Source: Odontesthes bonariensis (Eukaryota > Chordata > Actinopteri > Atheriniformes > Atherinopsidae). From it: a stretch of DNA of 64,000 nt. Location: contig NC_134515.1 in the NCBI RefSeq assembly GCF_027942865.1, positions 18,808,227-18,872,226 of the forward strand, in the 5' to 3' direction. Each line of letters starts with the position of its first letter. Position 1 is the stretch's first letter. The position numbers and the translations under genes were made by a program. The notes beneath the pieces are model-generated. The model made no database searches. It saw only the letters and a list, made by a program, of their open reading frames with translations, and was not told the DNA's origin. Of this stretch, positions 13,574 to 54,800 are shown piece by piece.

Positions 13574-13879
13574 TGACAGTTTCATAACTCAGAACGGTCT
13601 CAGTTTCGTATTACTCCCCTGTACTTGCCTGCTTTTATCTGCATGTTGTGTCATAACCAGGCGGGGTTCTGTACATTTATGAAGTGAGATAAAAGTAAAG
13701 GAGCAGATAACAACACGGCAGGAATAAGGTTGTTAAATCCCACACGTGCAGGCAGGGATATACTCGTGCCACCTCTAGGGGGACTCCTGTGCTCACGAAT
13801 GGAAATGCAGGTCGCGTGAGTGTACGCGCGCGTGTGTGTGTGATAAGAAACAGAGAGAGAGGGAGAAAGGCGTTGGGAC

Positions 13880-14095
13880 CGTAGTGTCGGGCTCTGGCTT
13901 ACAAGAGCGAAGGTTGCCCTACTAATTTCGCAGTTTCCCCTGCTTTCCCAAAGTCCTCTCCAGTCGGACAAATCCGCATCAAGCGTGTCGCGGCGGCGGC
14001 TGCATGAGGACTGAACACTGGGCTAAACTAGGGCTCCACTGCGGTGTTAAGAGTTACTCCTATTGGGTATATCTGGCATACATGGATATCCGATG
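13880..14095 (+). other. adcy6: Probable first (5' UTR) exon and promoter of adcy6
   Basis: The sequence turns GC- and CpG-rich from about 13800 and ends at a strong donor (gatg/gtaagt) after 14095. The first coding exon starts at 16555, one base before its ATG, directly after a cttttg..ctag acceptor, so at least one upstream exon is required and this is the best candidate. No TATA box is visible, and the 5' boundary is a guess. The exon contains an ATG at 14004 that stays open to the donor (see findings). Confidence 0.55.
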
Positions 14096-16250
14096 GTAAG
14101 TACTGTCTTCCCCAAATGCTTTCGCGCGGCTCCACCGGGTAGCTGCTCTGCACATTGTTCATTTGTTGTAGGTCGGCGGAACTGTAATGCAGTCAGATGA
14201 TACAGCAGTCGGAAAAAATGCCAACAGCTGACTTGTACTACGGTGTTGTGCTGTTGTGATTGCGGCGGGGTTGAGCAGCCAGAACAATTCTGCAGGACTG
14301 AACACAATAACATATGCCGGCGTGTGTATATACCATTAATTTACACTTTTTTTAGGGGGATTTTAAACCAGTCAGCTGTTTGACAGTTCGCGTTTTGGCC
14401 ACCGGCGTTTCACTATATGTTTCTCTTCTTGTGACCTGTTTGGAGTCTAAACATGAGACGTTTTTGTTGCGAGAGACAGGCCCATGTAACCTAATTTTAC
14501 CCTTGTAGATTAGACCCTTTCATCGATATCTACAATGGTCCTGCAAACTGCACTACACATCCCTGTGATTTCTTGGGATTCGGTGCCAAGACTGAAGTTC
14601 CCCGACGGAATGTTTCACTCCTGATAAGTTGGTAAAGGCGGTGATGTGTGTCGAGCTGCACAGACTCCGGGCTGTTCAGGCTGCCCGGGTCCCACACTGG
14701 CTCCATGTGAATTGTGCTTAAAGAGGCTACATGTGAACACGGAGAGCTGTCGACTTTCCCTGTAGGCTACTTGGTGCGTCCTGTTATGTAATGCGCTTCG
14801 GCCGACTGCCCGCAACCAGACAGTCAGGCCTACACGTGTAATTTGCCCAAAAAAAAAAATGTTTTCTAACGTCACGCTTTACAATGAAGGCAGCAAGACG
14901 AACGGTCCGTGTCCAACCCTAATAACATCTTAAAGATGGCATGGTCTTTGACCATTCAACAAAAAGCCAGCGTGAGCATCACAATCTCAGTGTGTAATGC
15001 ATGCAGGACGGCTGACTCAACTCAGCCTATGTGATACAGATTCGATTCATGATAGATAGCAGATGCCTGCATGCACAGATTGTATTACATAAGAGCTGTA
15101 CGACCTGTGGTTAATGTATCAAAGGTAAGTAGAGGTAAAAGGTTATTTGTGCATGAACAAGAGGCCACGTCATTACAGAGTGGGTCACATGCGTAACTGA
15201 TGCTCATAACGTTTCAATAACACGTTGATTATTGCACTTGTTAGCGATTGTTCTGATTGGCTATTGATAGATAGATAATTTGTTTGAGGGATACACCCGT
15301 CCAACTTGATTTTGATTGAGAATGGAGATGTTTAGAACACAATCTATCAACCCTGCTGTGTGTTTGAAACCAGATTTTTACAACTCACATTACAAGCTGG
15401 TGATTCTAACCATGTCCATGAGTGCACTTCATGTGTGCTCTTCCCACCATTAGTCTCAGCTCATTCAGCCTGGCAGAGATTTGCTTATTAAGTTTAGAGG
15501 TTAGCAGTGTCCTTGACATGTGCAGCCAGAAGCCAGCTATAGTGAGTCATCAAAGCTAATGGAGGAAGCATGGACAATTTAATCTGGACTGGAGAGCTCT
15601 TGATCTCTGATGGTGCCCACTCATTGGACCTTTGTTGTCAAATAGAGCACACCCTTCCCTGGCCACTCAAGATGTTAAGGGCAGATTGCAGTGATAGAGC
15701 GTAGCTGAGTGCTATTTCCACCAAGAATAGTTGTTCTTGGAGTTCCAAAAGCTCCCAGTGGTAAAGCCAGCAATCAGTGGACAATTTCTTGAAATAAGAA
15801 TGCTTTCAGCATTAGAGTTTGATGACAGAATGACCAGTGGAATCTGCTGCGTGAGGCAGTATAATTGAATGAATTGTTGCTATCACAATTCAATGTTTTG
15901 CAAACAAAACAAAAAATCGAGGAAAGCATGGAAATGCTCTCCCAGGCTGTTGGTAGCATGTGGTGAAGGAGAGTGTAATGTTCAAGCCACATATTAGATG
16001 TCATGTATTGGCTTAGTGATCGATTCTAACATTTTCAGGCAAAAAGTCACATGTAAATATGCATATGCAAGCACAAAGATGTCCGTAATAACAACCAGAA
16101 CACGTTATATGAAAAATCCATGTTTTCCTGCGTGTTTATGCATATATCATGATCCTGATCCTCAGGGAGTTTTATCCTCAGGCCTTGTTTGTTCAACAAC
16201 ATCACATGCTTTGTTTGATTATGTGTGTCTTCTGTTTTTTCTTTATTTAG
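14096..16250 (+). other. Probable adcy6 intron 1
   Basis: Non-coding sequence between the putative first exon and the candidate alternative exon. The first 800 bases stay CpG-containing, then the sequence becomes AT-rich. Confidence 0.4.
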
Positions 16251-16433
16251 GAAAACAGGTGGTTTGTAGAGCTACAAGGTGGTGTATAGGGTTGAAACAG
16301 AATGAACAGCGGCTCAAACACAGACTCACCTCTGATGCCTCTGGCCAGTCTGAGCTCATGGTGTGTGCTCGCTGGGATAATCTAGTGGCCTGGCCAAGGA
16401 GCGGAGTTTCTACATACAATAAAGCCCACACAG
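16251..16433 (+). other. Candidate alternative 5' UTR exon of adcy6
   Basis: A 183-nt segment has a pyrimidine-rich acceptor (ctttatttag) on its left and a consensus donor (cag/gtgaga) on its right, and lies between the putative first exon and the first coding exon of adcy6. It is richer in G+C than the surrounding intron. It contains an ATG at 16304 followed by a short open frame that stops inside the exon, so it would add a small uORF. No protein similarity was recognised in any frame. It could also be a chance pair of splice-like sites. Confidence 0.3.
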
Positions 16434-16555
16434 GTGAGAGGATCCTCAAATCCCTACATCCTTAAAGCTAATATATTACTGGCAGCATGTTCAGTTAAAA
16501 TGCGCTCATTTTGGGACTGTTTGTGTGAAGTTTTACATTACTTTGTTTTGCTAGG

Positions 16556-44356
<27,801 letters not shown>

Positions 44357-46085
44357 CGACAAACCAGCCGACAAAAGAGTGACTCCCACTGCGTTGGTAC
44401 GGCAGAGTGCAGAGACACTGAGTGGTCAGCTCGGCGATGAGCACAGCAGCACGGTGCAGAGACACTGGGGACAGGAGATGGCCATCAGAGACGAGTCTGT
44501 CTCTTGTCACATACTCAGATGCACACATGTAGGGTGGTTTTCACATTTGAAGGCTTTTTTTTTTTTTTTTCAAGCTGCCAGAGAGATAATGAAGCCCAGT
44601 TGCCTTAGGAGGGAAGTGGCGATGCTTGTATGTCATAAGCAATAGTACAAGTATTTCATCTGGAGTCATTATTTATTTTTGTGGAAAACAAAACAATATT
44701 TCTTAAGAGGAAATATGCAAGGACAACATGAAGGAGGAGAATAACCAAAGAGCAAATGTTTGATATGAAACATGTGTTGACGATTCTGTTAAAATGTAAA
44801 ATAACCTTAGGTATATTATTCCTCTTTTGAGAGCAAAGGCCACGGTAGCATCTCTGTCGTTGATAGGGATGAACTCTTATTTTGTTGTTGACTTATTATT
44901 GAAGGAAAACGCACATGCATAGATATGCAAACATATTCAGATGGAATACACAATAACCCTGGTTTGGACTTCTGAGTACCTTATCAGGGCCTTTTATGTT
45001 CCCTCCAGCCAGTGATTATTCAGTCTGGATACAAGGCTGTTAGCAGTTCATTCAAGAGTATGTCTGAACACTTGGTCCCTGCAATGTATTTTTGGTCGAG
45101 CCAAAAACAAGAAGTACGAAATGAAGGAAGAACAGTTAGGTTAATACCACAGAACTGAAGAGAGATTGTTAAACTGCTATGAAACGTTTTATACAAGTGT
45201 GTGTGAGTTCAGTATGTGTGGGTGTGTGGGCGTGAGTAACTGAATGCTGACTGTAAAGGGGCATACTGTAACTTGTCACTGTGAGATTTTTACGATACTG
45301 TATGACAATGCTTTCTTGCCAAATTGGTTGCTGCGAGGCATGTTTTATATTAGTCTTCAAAATTGCGTGTCCATTCCTAATTTGTTGTGTCAAAATGATC
45401 AATTGAAGAGGATCACGTCTCCTGCGACTTTTACTGGGCTATGATTTTGACTGATTTCATTCCACATGGAATAAGCAATGTTTTTTGGAGTGTGTCACAA
45501 CATGTGAGAGTAAACTGGTTTTCCTGACAGCTTCAGGATTAAGTTAATGCACAAATTCTCCGTCTGCTTTCTATTGCCTTGATAATATGCGGTACAAACG
45601 TTTGCATACTTCATGGACTAATATTTACAACTTTACACTGCAGTATTTGATCCAAATTTGTGTGCGAGCACAAGCCCTCTTTCTACAAAGATTTGCTATT
45701 TGAGACAAAAATTTAATTTTTGTTTAAATGAACACTTCTGTCCACAAGGATTTGAGGAAAATTCCTGAAGAAGAAGCTGAAGAACCCGACAGTTTGGACT
45801 ACACATTATATGAAGGAATATTCTATTTTTAAATAAGCTTTACACTTGGTGTTTATATGGTCATGGTTCTGTATGAGCCCCAAAATGCTCCCTTAATAGG
45901 CAGCAAAATAGATCATCACACTGGCTGGTCTTCATCTGTCCTTACAGAGGAAAGGTTTAGTAAACACTGTTGCATCTTCCTTTAAAATATGTCAGAGTTT
46001 AATAGCTGCAGTAGTGCAGTGATCAATTTCGTTAGATTTCTCAATGATTGGAAAATCAATAAATGTTTTTGCATTGCTGTGTTTA
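44357..46085 (+). other. adcy6: adcy6 3' UTR
   Basis: AT-rich, non-coding sequence after the adcy6 stop codon. The first convincing poly(A) signals are AATAAA at 46058-46063 and at 46120-46125, followed by T-rich sequence, which gives a 3' UTR of about 1.7 kb. The extent is inferred from these signals only. Confidence 0.5.
46058..46063 (+). terminator. Candidate adcy6 poly(A) signal
   Basis: AATAAA followed within 30 bases by T/G-rich sequence. A second AATAAA follows at 46120-46125 and could be used instead. Confidence 0.45.
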
Positions 46086-46149
46086 GTTTGTTTTCTGATC
46101 CAACTTTTATTCTGCAACAAATAAAAAGAATGAGCAGTTTTTCTTTTTC

Positions 46150-47410
46150 TTTTCCACAAAACAACTTTAGCCCACTTAGTGGTGCTCTGTTTGTTAGCTT
46201 CCATTTAGCTCTCATGTCAATCAGCAGCCTGCAATCAAGATTGCACTGCGTGACAGTAACCTGAGAGAGGTGCCCATCTCCTTTTCTGAAAAACACAGTC
46301 TACAGTTTCAAGACGGTGATACAAGAGAGAGTATTTAATTGCTTGCACATGAATAATGCATTCCTGTTGCGGTTATTGCAATGTTCACTTACACGGCTAT
46401 GCTGATCATTAATTAAGTGACATAAATTCCTCCTAATCCCTGATGAAAAAGCACTAATGTTGCCATAAAGGATACACGATACATGGACATGTGTTGTATT
46501 GAACTGCATTTTATTCACTGGTGTTTTCTGACATCTAGTTGTATATTAGTAAGAAAGCAGTATGACCTCTTATAATTATACTGTCCACTGACAAACCACC
46601 TTTAGACATGACATCGGTAACAAGACAACAATTAAATGAATCCAATATTTCAATGTTACCAATGACCGAAAATGATAAATTTAGTAAAACAAGTCAAAGC
46701 TGTCATAATTAACTACATGTTCCTTATAAAGTGAGCACTGAAGATATACATTTTCTTTTTTTTAAATCCCTCCTATCCAAGCTTAGGTCCCAACTGGGAT
46801 CTCTTTGCAGTATCTTAGCTTTAAGAACAGAAAAGAAGTCATTTAAAGGAAGAAAGAGAACTTTTTGACCTCCACTGTGAAGTGTTCCAGTCACTTTGTC
46901 TTGTTGAAGGGGCCACATTTCCTCTCTGTTTAGGTACATTTGTCCCCTTGGTGGGGGAAATCTTCACAAGTCAACACAAATGTCTGAATAATCGTCTTTA
47001 TCCTATGATGAGACAATCATATATCATATCCAAACAATGGTCTCATCCAGGAAGGCAGCGCCCTCATCCATTGGCTATGAGGGGTCACTGAACTGTTTGA
47101 TGACTATAAAATGTAGATCATATGCAGATAAAAAAAAAAGATTGAAGGATCCCTATGAGACTAATGGGAGAAGAAAGAAAAAAATAAAGTTGTGTTACGC
47201 AAATCAGTTTTTAAGTTTTTCACTGGTGATGAGATATCAGAAAGTTGGAGGATGTATTTAAACCGAACCATTAATCCTGACAACGTTTAATTATATCACA
47301 TGTATCTATGTATTTGTTCATCAAAATGTGTACAGTATTTCAAAACAGGAACTGCTCAACAGAAAGCAGCCTTCCACGTGATACGCGGAATTTACTTCAC
47401 TTTAGGACGC
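46150..47410. other. adcy6-galnt6 intergenic spacer
   Basis: AT-rich sequence with no recognised gene or repeat. Confidence 0.5.
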
Positions 47411-47413
47411 ACG

Positions 47414-47430
47414 CGACCAGCAGGGGACTC
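47414..47430 (+). promoter_or_regulatory. CTCF-like motif upstream of galnt6
   Basis: CGACCAGCAGGGGACTC resembles the CTCF core and lies about 0.2 kb before the putative galnt6 first-exon donor. Confidence 0.3.
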
Positions 47431-47479
47431 ACTTTAACTAATTATTAGAACAAATGGCACCTGTTCGGTTGAGAGGAAA

Positions 47480-47630
47480 TAGTTCGGTGTACTCTCAGTT
47501 CCACTTTGGCTCCTTCAAAAAGCCCGAAGACCATAAACGTGCTGGTTTGGCCACTTAACACTCAAAAAGAGGATTATCTTTTCAGTCGGGCCAGGTTTAG
47601 ACGACAACGACGACTCCTCTTTAGTTTTAG
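47480..47630 (+). other. galnt6: Probable non-coding first exon and promoter of galnt6
   Basis: The first coding exon of galnt6 begins at 48869 after a tcttacag acceptor, so an upstream exon is needed. A strong donor (ttttag/gtaagt) follows 47630 in a locally CpG-containing stretch. The 5' end is not defined by the sequence; no TATA box was seen. Confidence 0.45.
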
Positions 47631-48868
47631 GTAAGTGGCGGCATCTCAGGGAGTTCATATGTGCTCTGATCTCCTGTTTGCAAGCGTCTCCTGGTGATTT
47701 GTCACATTGTATGTCTGCTTGTCTTCCGCTACTGTCAGATGTGTTGTTTCAGATCAACCCAAACAAGGTATGTGATTTATTGTGATATTGAAAACCCGTA
47801 ACAACTTCACAGAGTCAACGAAAACGGGATGTGTGCCGCCAACTCTTCCTTTTTTCATTTTTTTTTGTTGCAGTGCGTTCAGCTTAAGGCCTATGCCGCA
47901 TCTAATCGATCGCAGATTATCACCCTATACTTCAGATTGTGTGTGTGTGGGTAATTTCTAAAATGAGGATCCTCGTGGCTTTCAGTAAAACTAAGTGCGC
48001 ATGGTGGCACACACTGGCACACACTGGCACCTTTGCAGTCAGCCCAGATGTTCTGACGTACTGACTGAATTCTGACAGTCATGTGTCAAGAGCCCAGAGT
48101 GCCCTGTTGTTTATCTATTCTAGAACACCAAGAGTGTTCTCTTGAATCAATTATGAAGGCAGCTGGCTTGAAAATGAAGTAAATTAATTATGACCAAGTA
48201 AGAGTGACTGTCTTACTGAACAGTGATCACCTAAGGACTTGCATATGTCCTCCATTGCAACAATATCCAGTTTCACACAGCAGGAAACAGTCTCCTATTG
48301 TGCCTAGGGTGGTTTCAGTTATGTCATGCTCCACGTTGCAAACTAGTTCCTGTTGTGGATGACAACTGATCATTAATGATGAGATGTGTTCAGTGCATAT
48401 GATGGAAGGGATTGCGTGTCACTTATTAACTGGCACGGGAGCTGCAGGTTGAGCCTGCCGTGCCACGGCTCACCTGCTGCCACGTGGGTCCTGGTGGACT
48501 GTGGCCAGAGCAGGTGAATTCAGATGTTTGCTGAGGTGTGGTGTGTTTGTTCCCGCTCACCACCTCCCTGTTCTCTCCACTTGTCCTGTGGGACAGTTTC
48601 CTAAAGAGACGGCAAGGGAGGAGGAGCTGGTTTGGCCACATCACCAGCTGCTATGACACTCGTAGAGACGCACACACCGGTTTGAGAGATTTGTCTCGTC
48701 TCTCACTTGTCATTTGCTGTTTACTGAAGGAAAAACTTAGTGAATGTATATCTAGTAAAAGCTGATGAGAGCATTCTTTGATTTAAGTATTTTCCAAAGC
48801 AAGGCTTTACTGTAACCATAAAGCAGTCAACCTCAAGAGTTTCTTTGCTCTTTTTTTTTGTCTTACAG
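47631..48868 (+). other. Probable galnt6 intron 1
   Basis: Non-coding sequence between the putative first exon and the first coding exon. It contains a small 10-base tandem repeat at about 48006-48031. Confidence 0.45.
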
Positions 48869-48895
48869 AGGTGAGCGCATAACCCGTCTTGAAAC

Positions 48896-51800
48896 ATGCG
48901 TCTGTTTTTCCGCCGCCGTATGTCTCCTCTAAAGCTGGTCCTCCTAGGAGGGACTCTCTTCATGGTGGTCCTCGTGGTTCTCCAGAGGGATGTTGGGTCA
49001 TCACCTGACGGGGAACTCTGGCTGCAGGAGCTAGTGGACAAAAGGAACAAGGTGATCGTTATGGTCCGTGATGCTGTGAACAACATTGGTTTCCAGATTG
49101 GAGCGCCACAGCCGCCACCGCTGCAGGAGCGGCCCACAGAGGATGTAAACTGCCCCACTGGATTTTACACTCGGGCTGAACTCAAACCTCAGTTGGAGAG
49201 ACCGCCCCAGGACCCGCAAAGCCCTGGAGCTGATGCAAAGCCGTTTCAAAAAGACCACATGACCCCTGAGGAGGAGAAGGAGAAAGAGGAGGGCATGACG
49301 CGGCATTGTTTCAACCAGTTTGCCAGTGACCGGATCTCGCTTAGCCGTAGTCTTGGGGATGACACAAGGCCTCCTGAGTAAGCTCATTTTCTCAGAATAA
49401 TCTTTTGTAGTCTGGACTAAGCTCTGATTTACCAACCAGTGTGCTGACACATACACAAGCCAGATAATGCTCTGTTGGGGTCATAAGGTCAATTATTTAC
49501 TCACCATTTCACTTTGTTAAATAAAACTAATGCGAGTGTAACAATTATGTAACTAAATTAGGTCATCTTGGCCAGCTTTGTCCTGGATAATTAAAAATAC
49601 TCCCACTCACTGGAAAAATATTTGTCCAACATCATACTCAGACAATCTGATACTGCGAGCCTTTACATCTCTCCTTCCAGAGTTTTCAATTGGCTTTTAA
49701 AATGAGCCATTTGTATTTTGAAAGTGTTACTGACCTTGAATAACTACAAACAATGGTCTATTATGCTTGGCTGTGTAAGACCTTGTGTGAGTTTCATTTC
49801 ATCAGATATGCCGCCTATCTTTTTCTCTCTTGGTCTTTGACGTGGCTCACCTGACCCAGGTGTGTGGACAGAAAGTTTCCCCGCTGCCCTCCTCTGCCTA
49901 CCACCAGCGTCATCATAGTCTTCCACAACGAGGCTTGGTCCACGCTCCTCAGGACGGTCTACAGCGTCCTGCATACATCTCCTGCCATCCTGCTTAAGGA
50001 GGTCATCTTGGTAGATGACGCCAGTACTGCAGGTACATACACTGACGACAAAACGCACACAGACGACTTGCTGACAGGCTGCAACAAGTGGTTTGGGACA
50101 ATAAGAGTTTAATACAGTTTTGATGGCTTTTTTCTTCTGTATTTCAGTGCTGAGTCAGGCAGTGAGTGAGGAACACATTTGAACTAAATAATAAATATCA
50201 AGCAACAAGCCTTTTTGTCTCGCACAATGCCAATATCTAACTCAACTGGGAGTGTATTAAATTACCTTTGAGTTTTCATGTGCTATAGAAACTGAAGACC
50301 GCTTTACCCTCAGCTCCATTATTCTCATACGATCTTCCATGTTTGGAGTTAAACTCTCAATACCTGAATCATAGAAAAAGGTACTCTGTACCTGTCAGCC
50401 AAGTGACAAAGTTGTCAGATTGTGTGCCACTGTTGATGGGTCTGGAGTTTGAGCCCAAGAGTCGGAATTAAAGGTGGGGTCTGAGATCTTGGAAAAACGG
50501 TTCCTGCAAGCTATATTTTTGAAAATACACAACCTTGCCTCCCTTCAGCACACCCCTCGAAACCACGCCTTCAAAACACATGAACGAGTCACGAGTCTGT
50601 GAACGCGCAGGGGGAAGGGGGGAGGGGGGCTGACGGTTGATTGGCGTGTCAGAATCCAATAGAAGTAACTCTCATCATTACTTCTATTGGTCAGACATTT
50701 CCTCTTGCTACACCCTCTACAATGGACTAAAAGATTTAGTTTTTTTCCCAAACATTCTATTTTAGTGGGTGCAATGGGGTTGTGAGGACCCCAATTTAGG
50801 ACCACCTTTAATATTGGATTTAACCGTCTCTTTTTCATAAGACCACATGGCTCACACAGCTGTGTCCCGCTGTTCTTAACAAATACCTGCCTAAAGTGCT
50901 TTGTTTTATTGGTCTGATCTTTCATGTAACTCGTTGTCACTTCAGATCTTAAGCTAACACAGAAGCGCCCTGGTAGCTGAATGGTAACAGCACATGGCTT
51001 TAAATCCAAATAGTACAGTTCAGTTCCAACCAAAGGACATGTATTGCACATGTTTTTTTTCATTTCAGCTGTCTACTTCACTGGTGTCAGTTGTCCATTT
51101 AAAAAAAATCTTAAAGCAAATCAGCTGTGAGACAGTCTTGTGGCACCTTGTTTCTTACAGTTTCTTTGATTCAAAATGTATTAGTATCCTGGACTCTATC
51201 GCTCCTATTAGGAACAAATCCGCCAAGGCCCCCTCTGAACCATGGATAAATGACTCTATCCGAGCTCTCAGGTGCTCCTGTAGGCGTGCTGAAAGGAGGT
51301 GGAAGAAGGACGAGCTACAAGTTTCTTTTGGAACAATGCGGGACGGCCTATTGGAGTATCAGAATGCTGTAAAAGCTGCCAAAGCTGACTACCTCTTAAA
51401 CCTTGTCTCAAACAACATCAACAGGAAAGGTTTTGTTCAATGTTCTGGACTCTCTTTTAAACCCATGCGTCACTGATCCCATTGTACCATCGCTTGCTCT
51501 ATGTAGCGACTTTCTGGACTTCTTTGTTGACAAAATGTCTGCTCTGCGGTCAGTACCACCTCTTGTTGCTTCTGACCCCTCTGGCCCCCCGATGTGCCAT
51601 GCGGTCTTTGACTAGTTTACACCCGTATCGCTGTCTGAGCTGTTGGAGGTAGTGCAGAAACTACGCCCCACAATTTCCCCATCAGATAGCATTCCCCCGC
51701 GCCTCTTTAAAAAAGTTTTTAATTTGGTGGGCTCATTCATTTTATTATTGTTTCATGCTTGTTTTAGCTCAGCCTGTTTTCCAGCTTCTTTTAAACATGC

Positions 51801-54800
51801 CATAGTGCTGCCACTAATCAAAAAGCCTAGCCATGACCCATCTATCCTCACTAACTTTGGGCCTATCTTCTGTCGAAGGTGTTGGAGAAAGTAATGGCCA
51901 CCCAGCTGCTATCATTTCTGGAGAAAAATTACATTCTTGAAAAATTCCAATTGGGTTTTACACCACAGCATAGGACAGAATCTGCCCTTTTAAGAGTGTT
52001 CAATGATCTTATTTGAACTGTTGACTCTGGGTGTGCTGCCATCATGGTAACATTGGATTTAACAGCTGCGTTTGACACGGTAGATCACAGGACCCTGCTG
52101 TCACGCCTGGAACGTTGGTATTAAAGGTGCTGCCCTCATGCTGCCCCAGTCCTACCTGACTGACTGGAGTATCTCAGTTCATTTGGGAGATTTTTCCTCT
52201 AACTTCCGGGGTGCCTCAAGGATCTATTTTAGGCCCTTTATTATTCTCACTGTACATGTTGCCCCTTGGATCCATTCTCCGCAAACATAATGCGTCTTTT
52301 CATTGTTACGCTGATGTTCAGATTTATCTCCCCTGACAAATGAACTGTAAAAACTCTGTTCAAACCCGACTCGCCTGTATAACCGACATCAAGACTTGGA
52401 TGAGCCTCAGCTTCCTAAACCTAAATGACAGTAAGACAGAAGTCACACTGTTTGGGTGCCATGGACGTTACAGTGACTGTTGATGCTCTGCCCCCTTCCC
52501 TTGGTTCAAAAAACTGCTCTGTCATGAAGAGCCTTGGTGTCACTCTTGACAGTGATTTTAAATTTGACAGGCAAGTTGGATCTGTAGTCATAAGTGCCTT
52601 TTTCCAGCTGCGACTTCTGGCCAGGGTAAAACCTTACCTCTCTCTTAGTGACCTGGAGAAGGTGATTCATGCTTTTATTTTTTCGAGACTGGATTATTGC
52701 AACTCGTTGTATGTAGGTTTAGACCAGCGCTCTCTGCGACGCCTACAGCTTGTGCAAAATGCTGCTGCTTTGCTTTTAACAGGTACAAAGAAACGGAAAC
52801 TTATAACCCTAGTTCTGGCCTCTACACTGGCTTCCTGTCCGCTTCAGAATTGATGTTAAGATCCGGATGTTTGTTTTTAAAATTTTGAGCGGTCTGGCCC
52901 CTGAGTCTTGAGTTGAACTCATACATGTTCACAGACCAATCAGAGCTCTGAGGTCTGCTAACAAACTTTACCTGGATGTGTCTAAATGCAGGCTAAAAGC
53001 TAAAGGCCATCGCGCTTTTGCTGTGGTTGCCCCTAAACTGTGGAATGGGTTACCGCTGCATATTCGTTCATCAGAAACTCTGAACATTTTTAAAACTTCT
53101 CTTAAAACCCACCTTTTCTCCCAGGCCTTCGGACCTGGGTGAAACGAATGTTGTCTGTGTGTGTAAATAGTTTTTCTTTTACTGAATTTATTTGTTAAAT
53201 GTATATGTTGGAATTTATTGTTATTTATTATATATGTAAAGCACTTTGGTCAACCCAGGTTGTTATAAGGTGCTATATAAATAAACGTGACCTTGACAGT
53301 TAAGACTATTAAGGAAGGGGGAAAATTTCATATAGTGCTATTTCACATCGCATGTCCGTATCTACCAGCACTTCCAGAGATCAAGATCAGGTTATTTGCA
53401 GTCCTGAAGAACACTTTACTGGTACTTCAACTTGACACCACAGTTCCTCCAAAACTGGCAAATTCTCGTTTGCTCTGGTTAGTTAATGTGGATTTGGGTA
53501 CTTTACTTCTCGGTATGTCTTAACACTGGCACTTACCACCAGTTTCGTTTGCACACAGCAGCTTCTAGGCCAAAACTGTGAAAAATATTGACAGAACGTC
53601 AACTAGGGCTCCAGTTAAAATGGAAAAAAAAAAAAACTCGCATTCAGGTTCAATGGGTCAAGGGTTCAATTCACCGCATGGACTTTGATAATCTTTGAAG
53701 ATTACTTAGAATTGCATGTGTTTTAGCATTTTTGCATCCTTCTCACACAATAGCAAGTACAATAGGTTGGGTTTGACATGACTAAAAAGACCTGCAGTGA
53801 CGGCTGCATGCACAGAGACAACCGTGTCAAAAAACTGCCGCCATAGCTAAAGAGAAGCCCAATGTAAATTTACTGAAGGCATTTCCACTGCTCGCTGACA
53901 TGGAAAAAAAAAAAAGGCTTTGACTTGCAAATCGTGAACCAAATGACTCAGTTTTTTTTTTTTTCTTTCTTTAATCTTCACTGCCACTAATGCCACCCGA
54001 CTATTATGGTCTATTGATTTGCACATGTACACTTCTCTGGTTCGATGCATGAACTGCGTTTTCTGTGAAATATTGTGAGGAAACAATGGAAAGCTGATGG
54101 TTAATGCGTTAGGTGTGAGTCGCTCAGTCATTTATTAACTGAATTTCTTTTTAACTTCTTGAGGTGAAATTAACTGATAACATTTTCTGATAGAGGGAGA
54201 ACTGCATGTATTAATTTTATTTTTTGAGATTATTCATTTATATATATATATTTTGTCTCTGTTTGGATAACAAACCAGGCCATGGCAACCCTAAGTGCTT
54301 AAATGGAACACAACTGGACTTCTTTTATAGGTTCTTAAAGACATTGCATCTCTCATCTCATCCAAAACATTCATCAACTTTTAGGGAGCCTTTTATAGTT
54401 GATTCTGTCTCTTGATTCAGACGGTATTTCTCCCTACCAGGAGGCTGTTAGAGTATAGGGGTGCATGATGTTTAGATATGAATGTATGTTTTCATTGTTC
54501 AAGTTTTTCCTCATGAAGATCCAAGCTGGATCAAGACTTTTTCAGTTGATATGTCGTACATATGTATTTAAGTGTGTGGGTAAGCACTTCTCTCTTTCTT
54601 ACTAGCTGTAGCTCTGCATTTCCGTGAATGTGACGTTTACATAACTACCTTCTCCTCTTACCGTAAAATTTCAGGTGTTGATCCCTTAAATGCACTCTTG
54701 AATGTTAATGATTTAATGCCTGGCAAACACTCATGAGTAAAGCGGGTGTAAAAATGTGAGGATAAACATACACCCTGTTAAAATTAGAAGCCATTTCAAG

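Noticed and set aside
13651..13971. A 106-codon minus-strand frame near the adcy6 first exon
   Set aside because: It lies across a TG repeat and a CpG-rich stretch; no family was recognised, and there is no supporting splice pattern.
15998..16465. A 155-codon open frame upstream of adcy6
   Set aside because: No similarity recognised. Its 3' half coincides with the candidate non-coding exon, whose splice sites explain the segment better.
48006..48031. Short tandem repeat as a CRISPR-like array
   Set aside because: It is a 10-base unit repeated under three times in a vertebrate genome.
50965..51056. A tRNA gene
   Set aside because: It has A- and B-box-like sequences but cannot fold into a full cloverleaf; a SINE head fits better.
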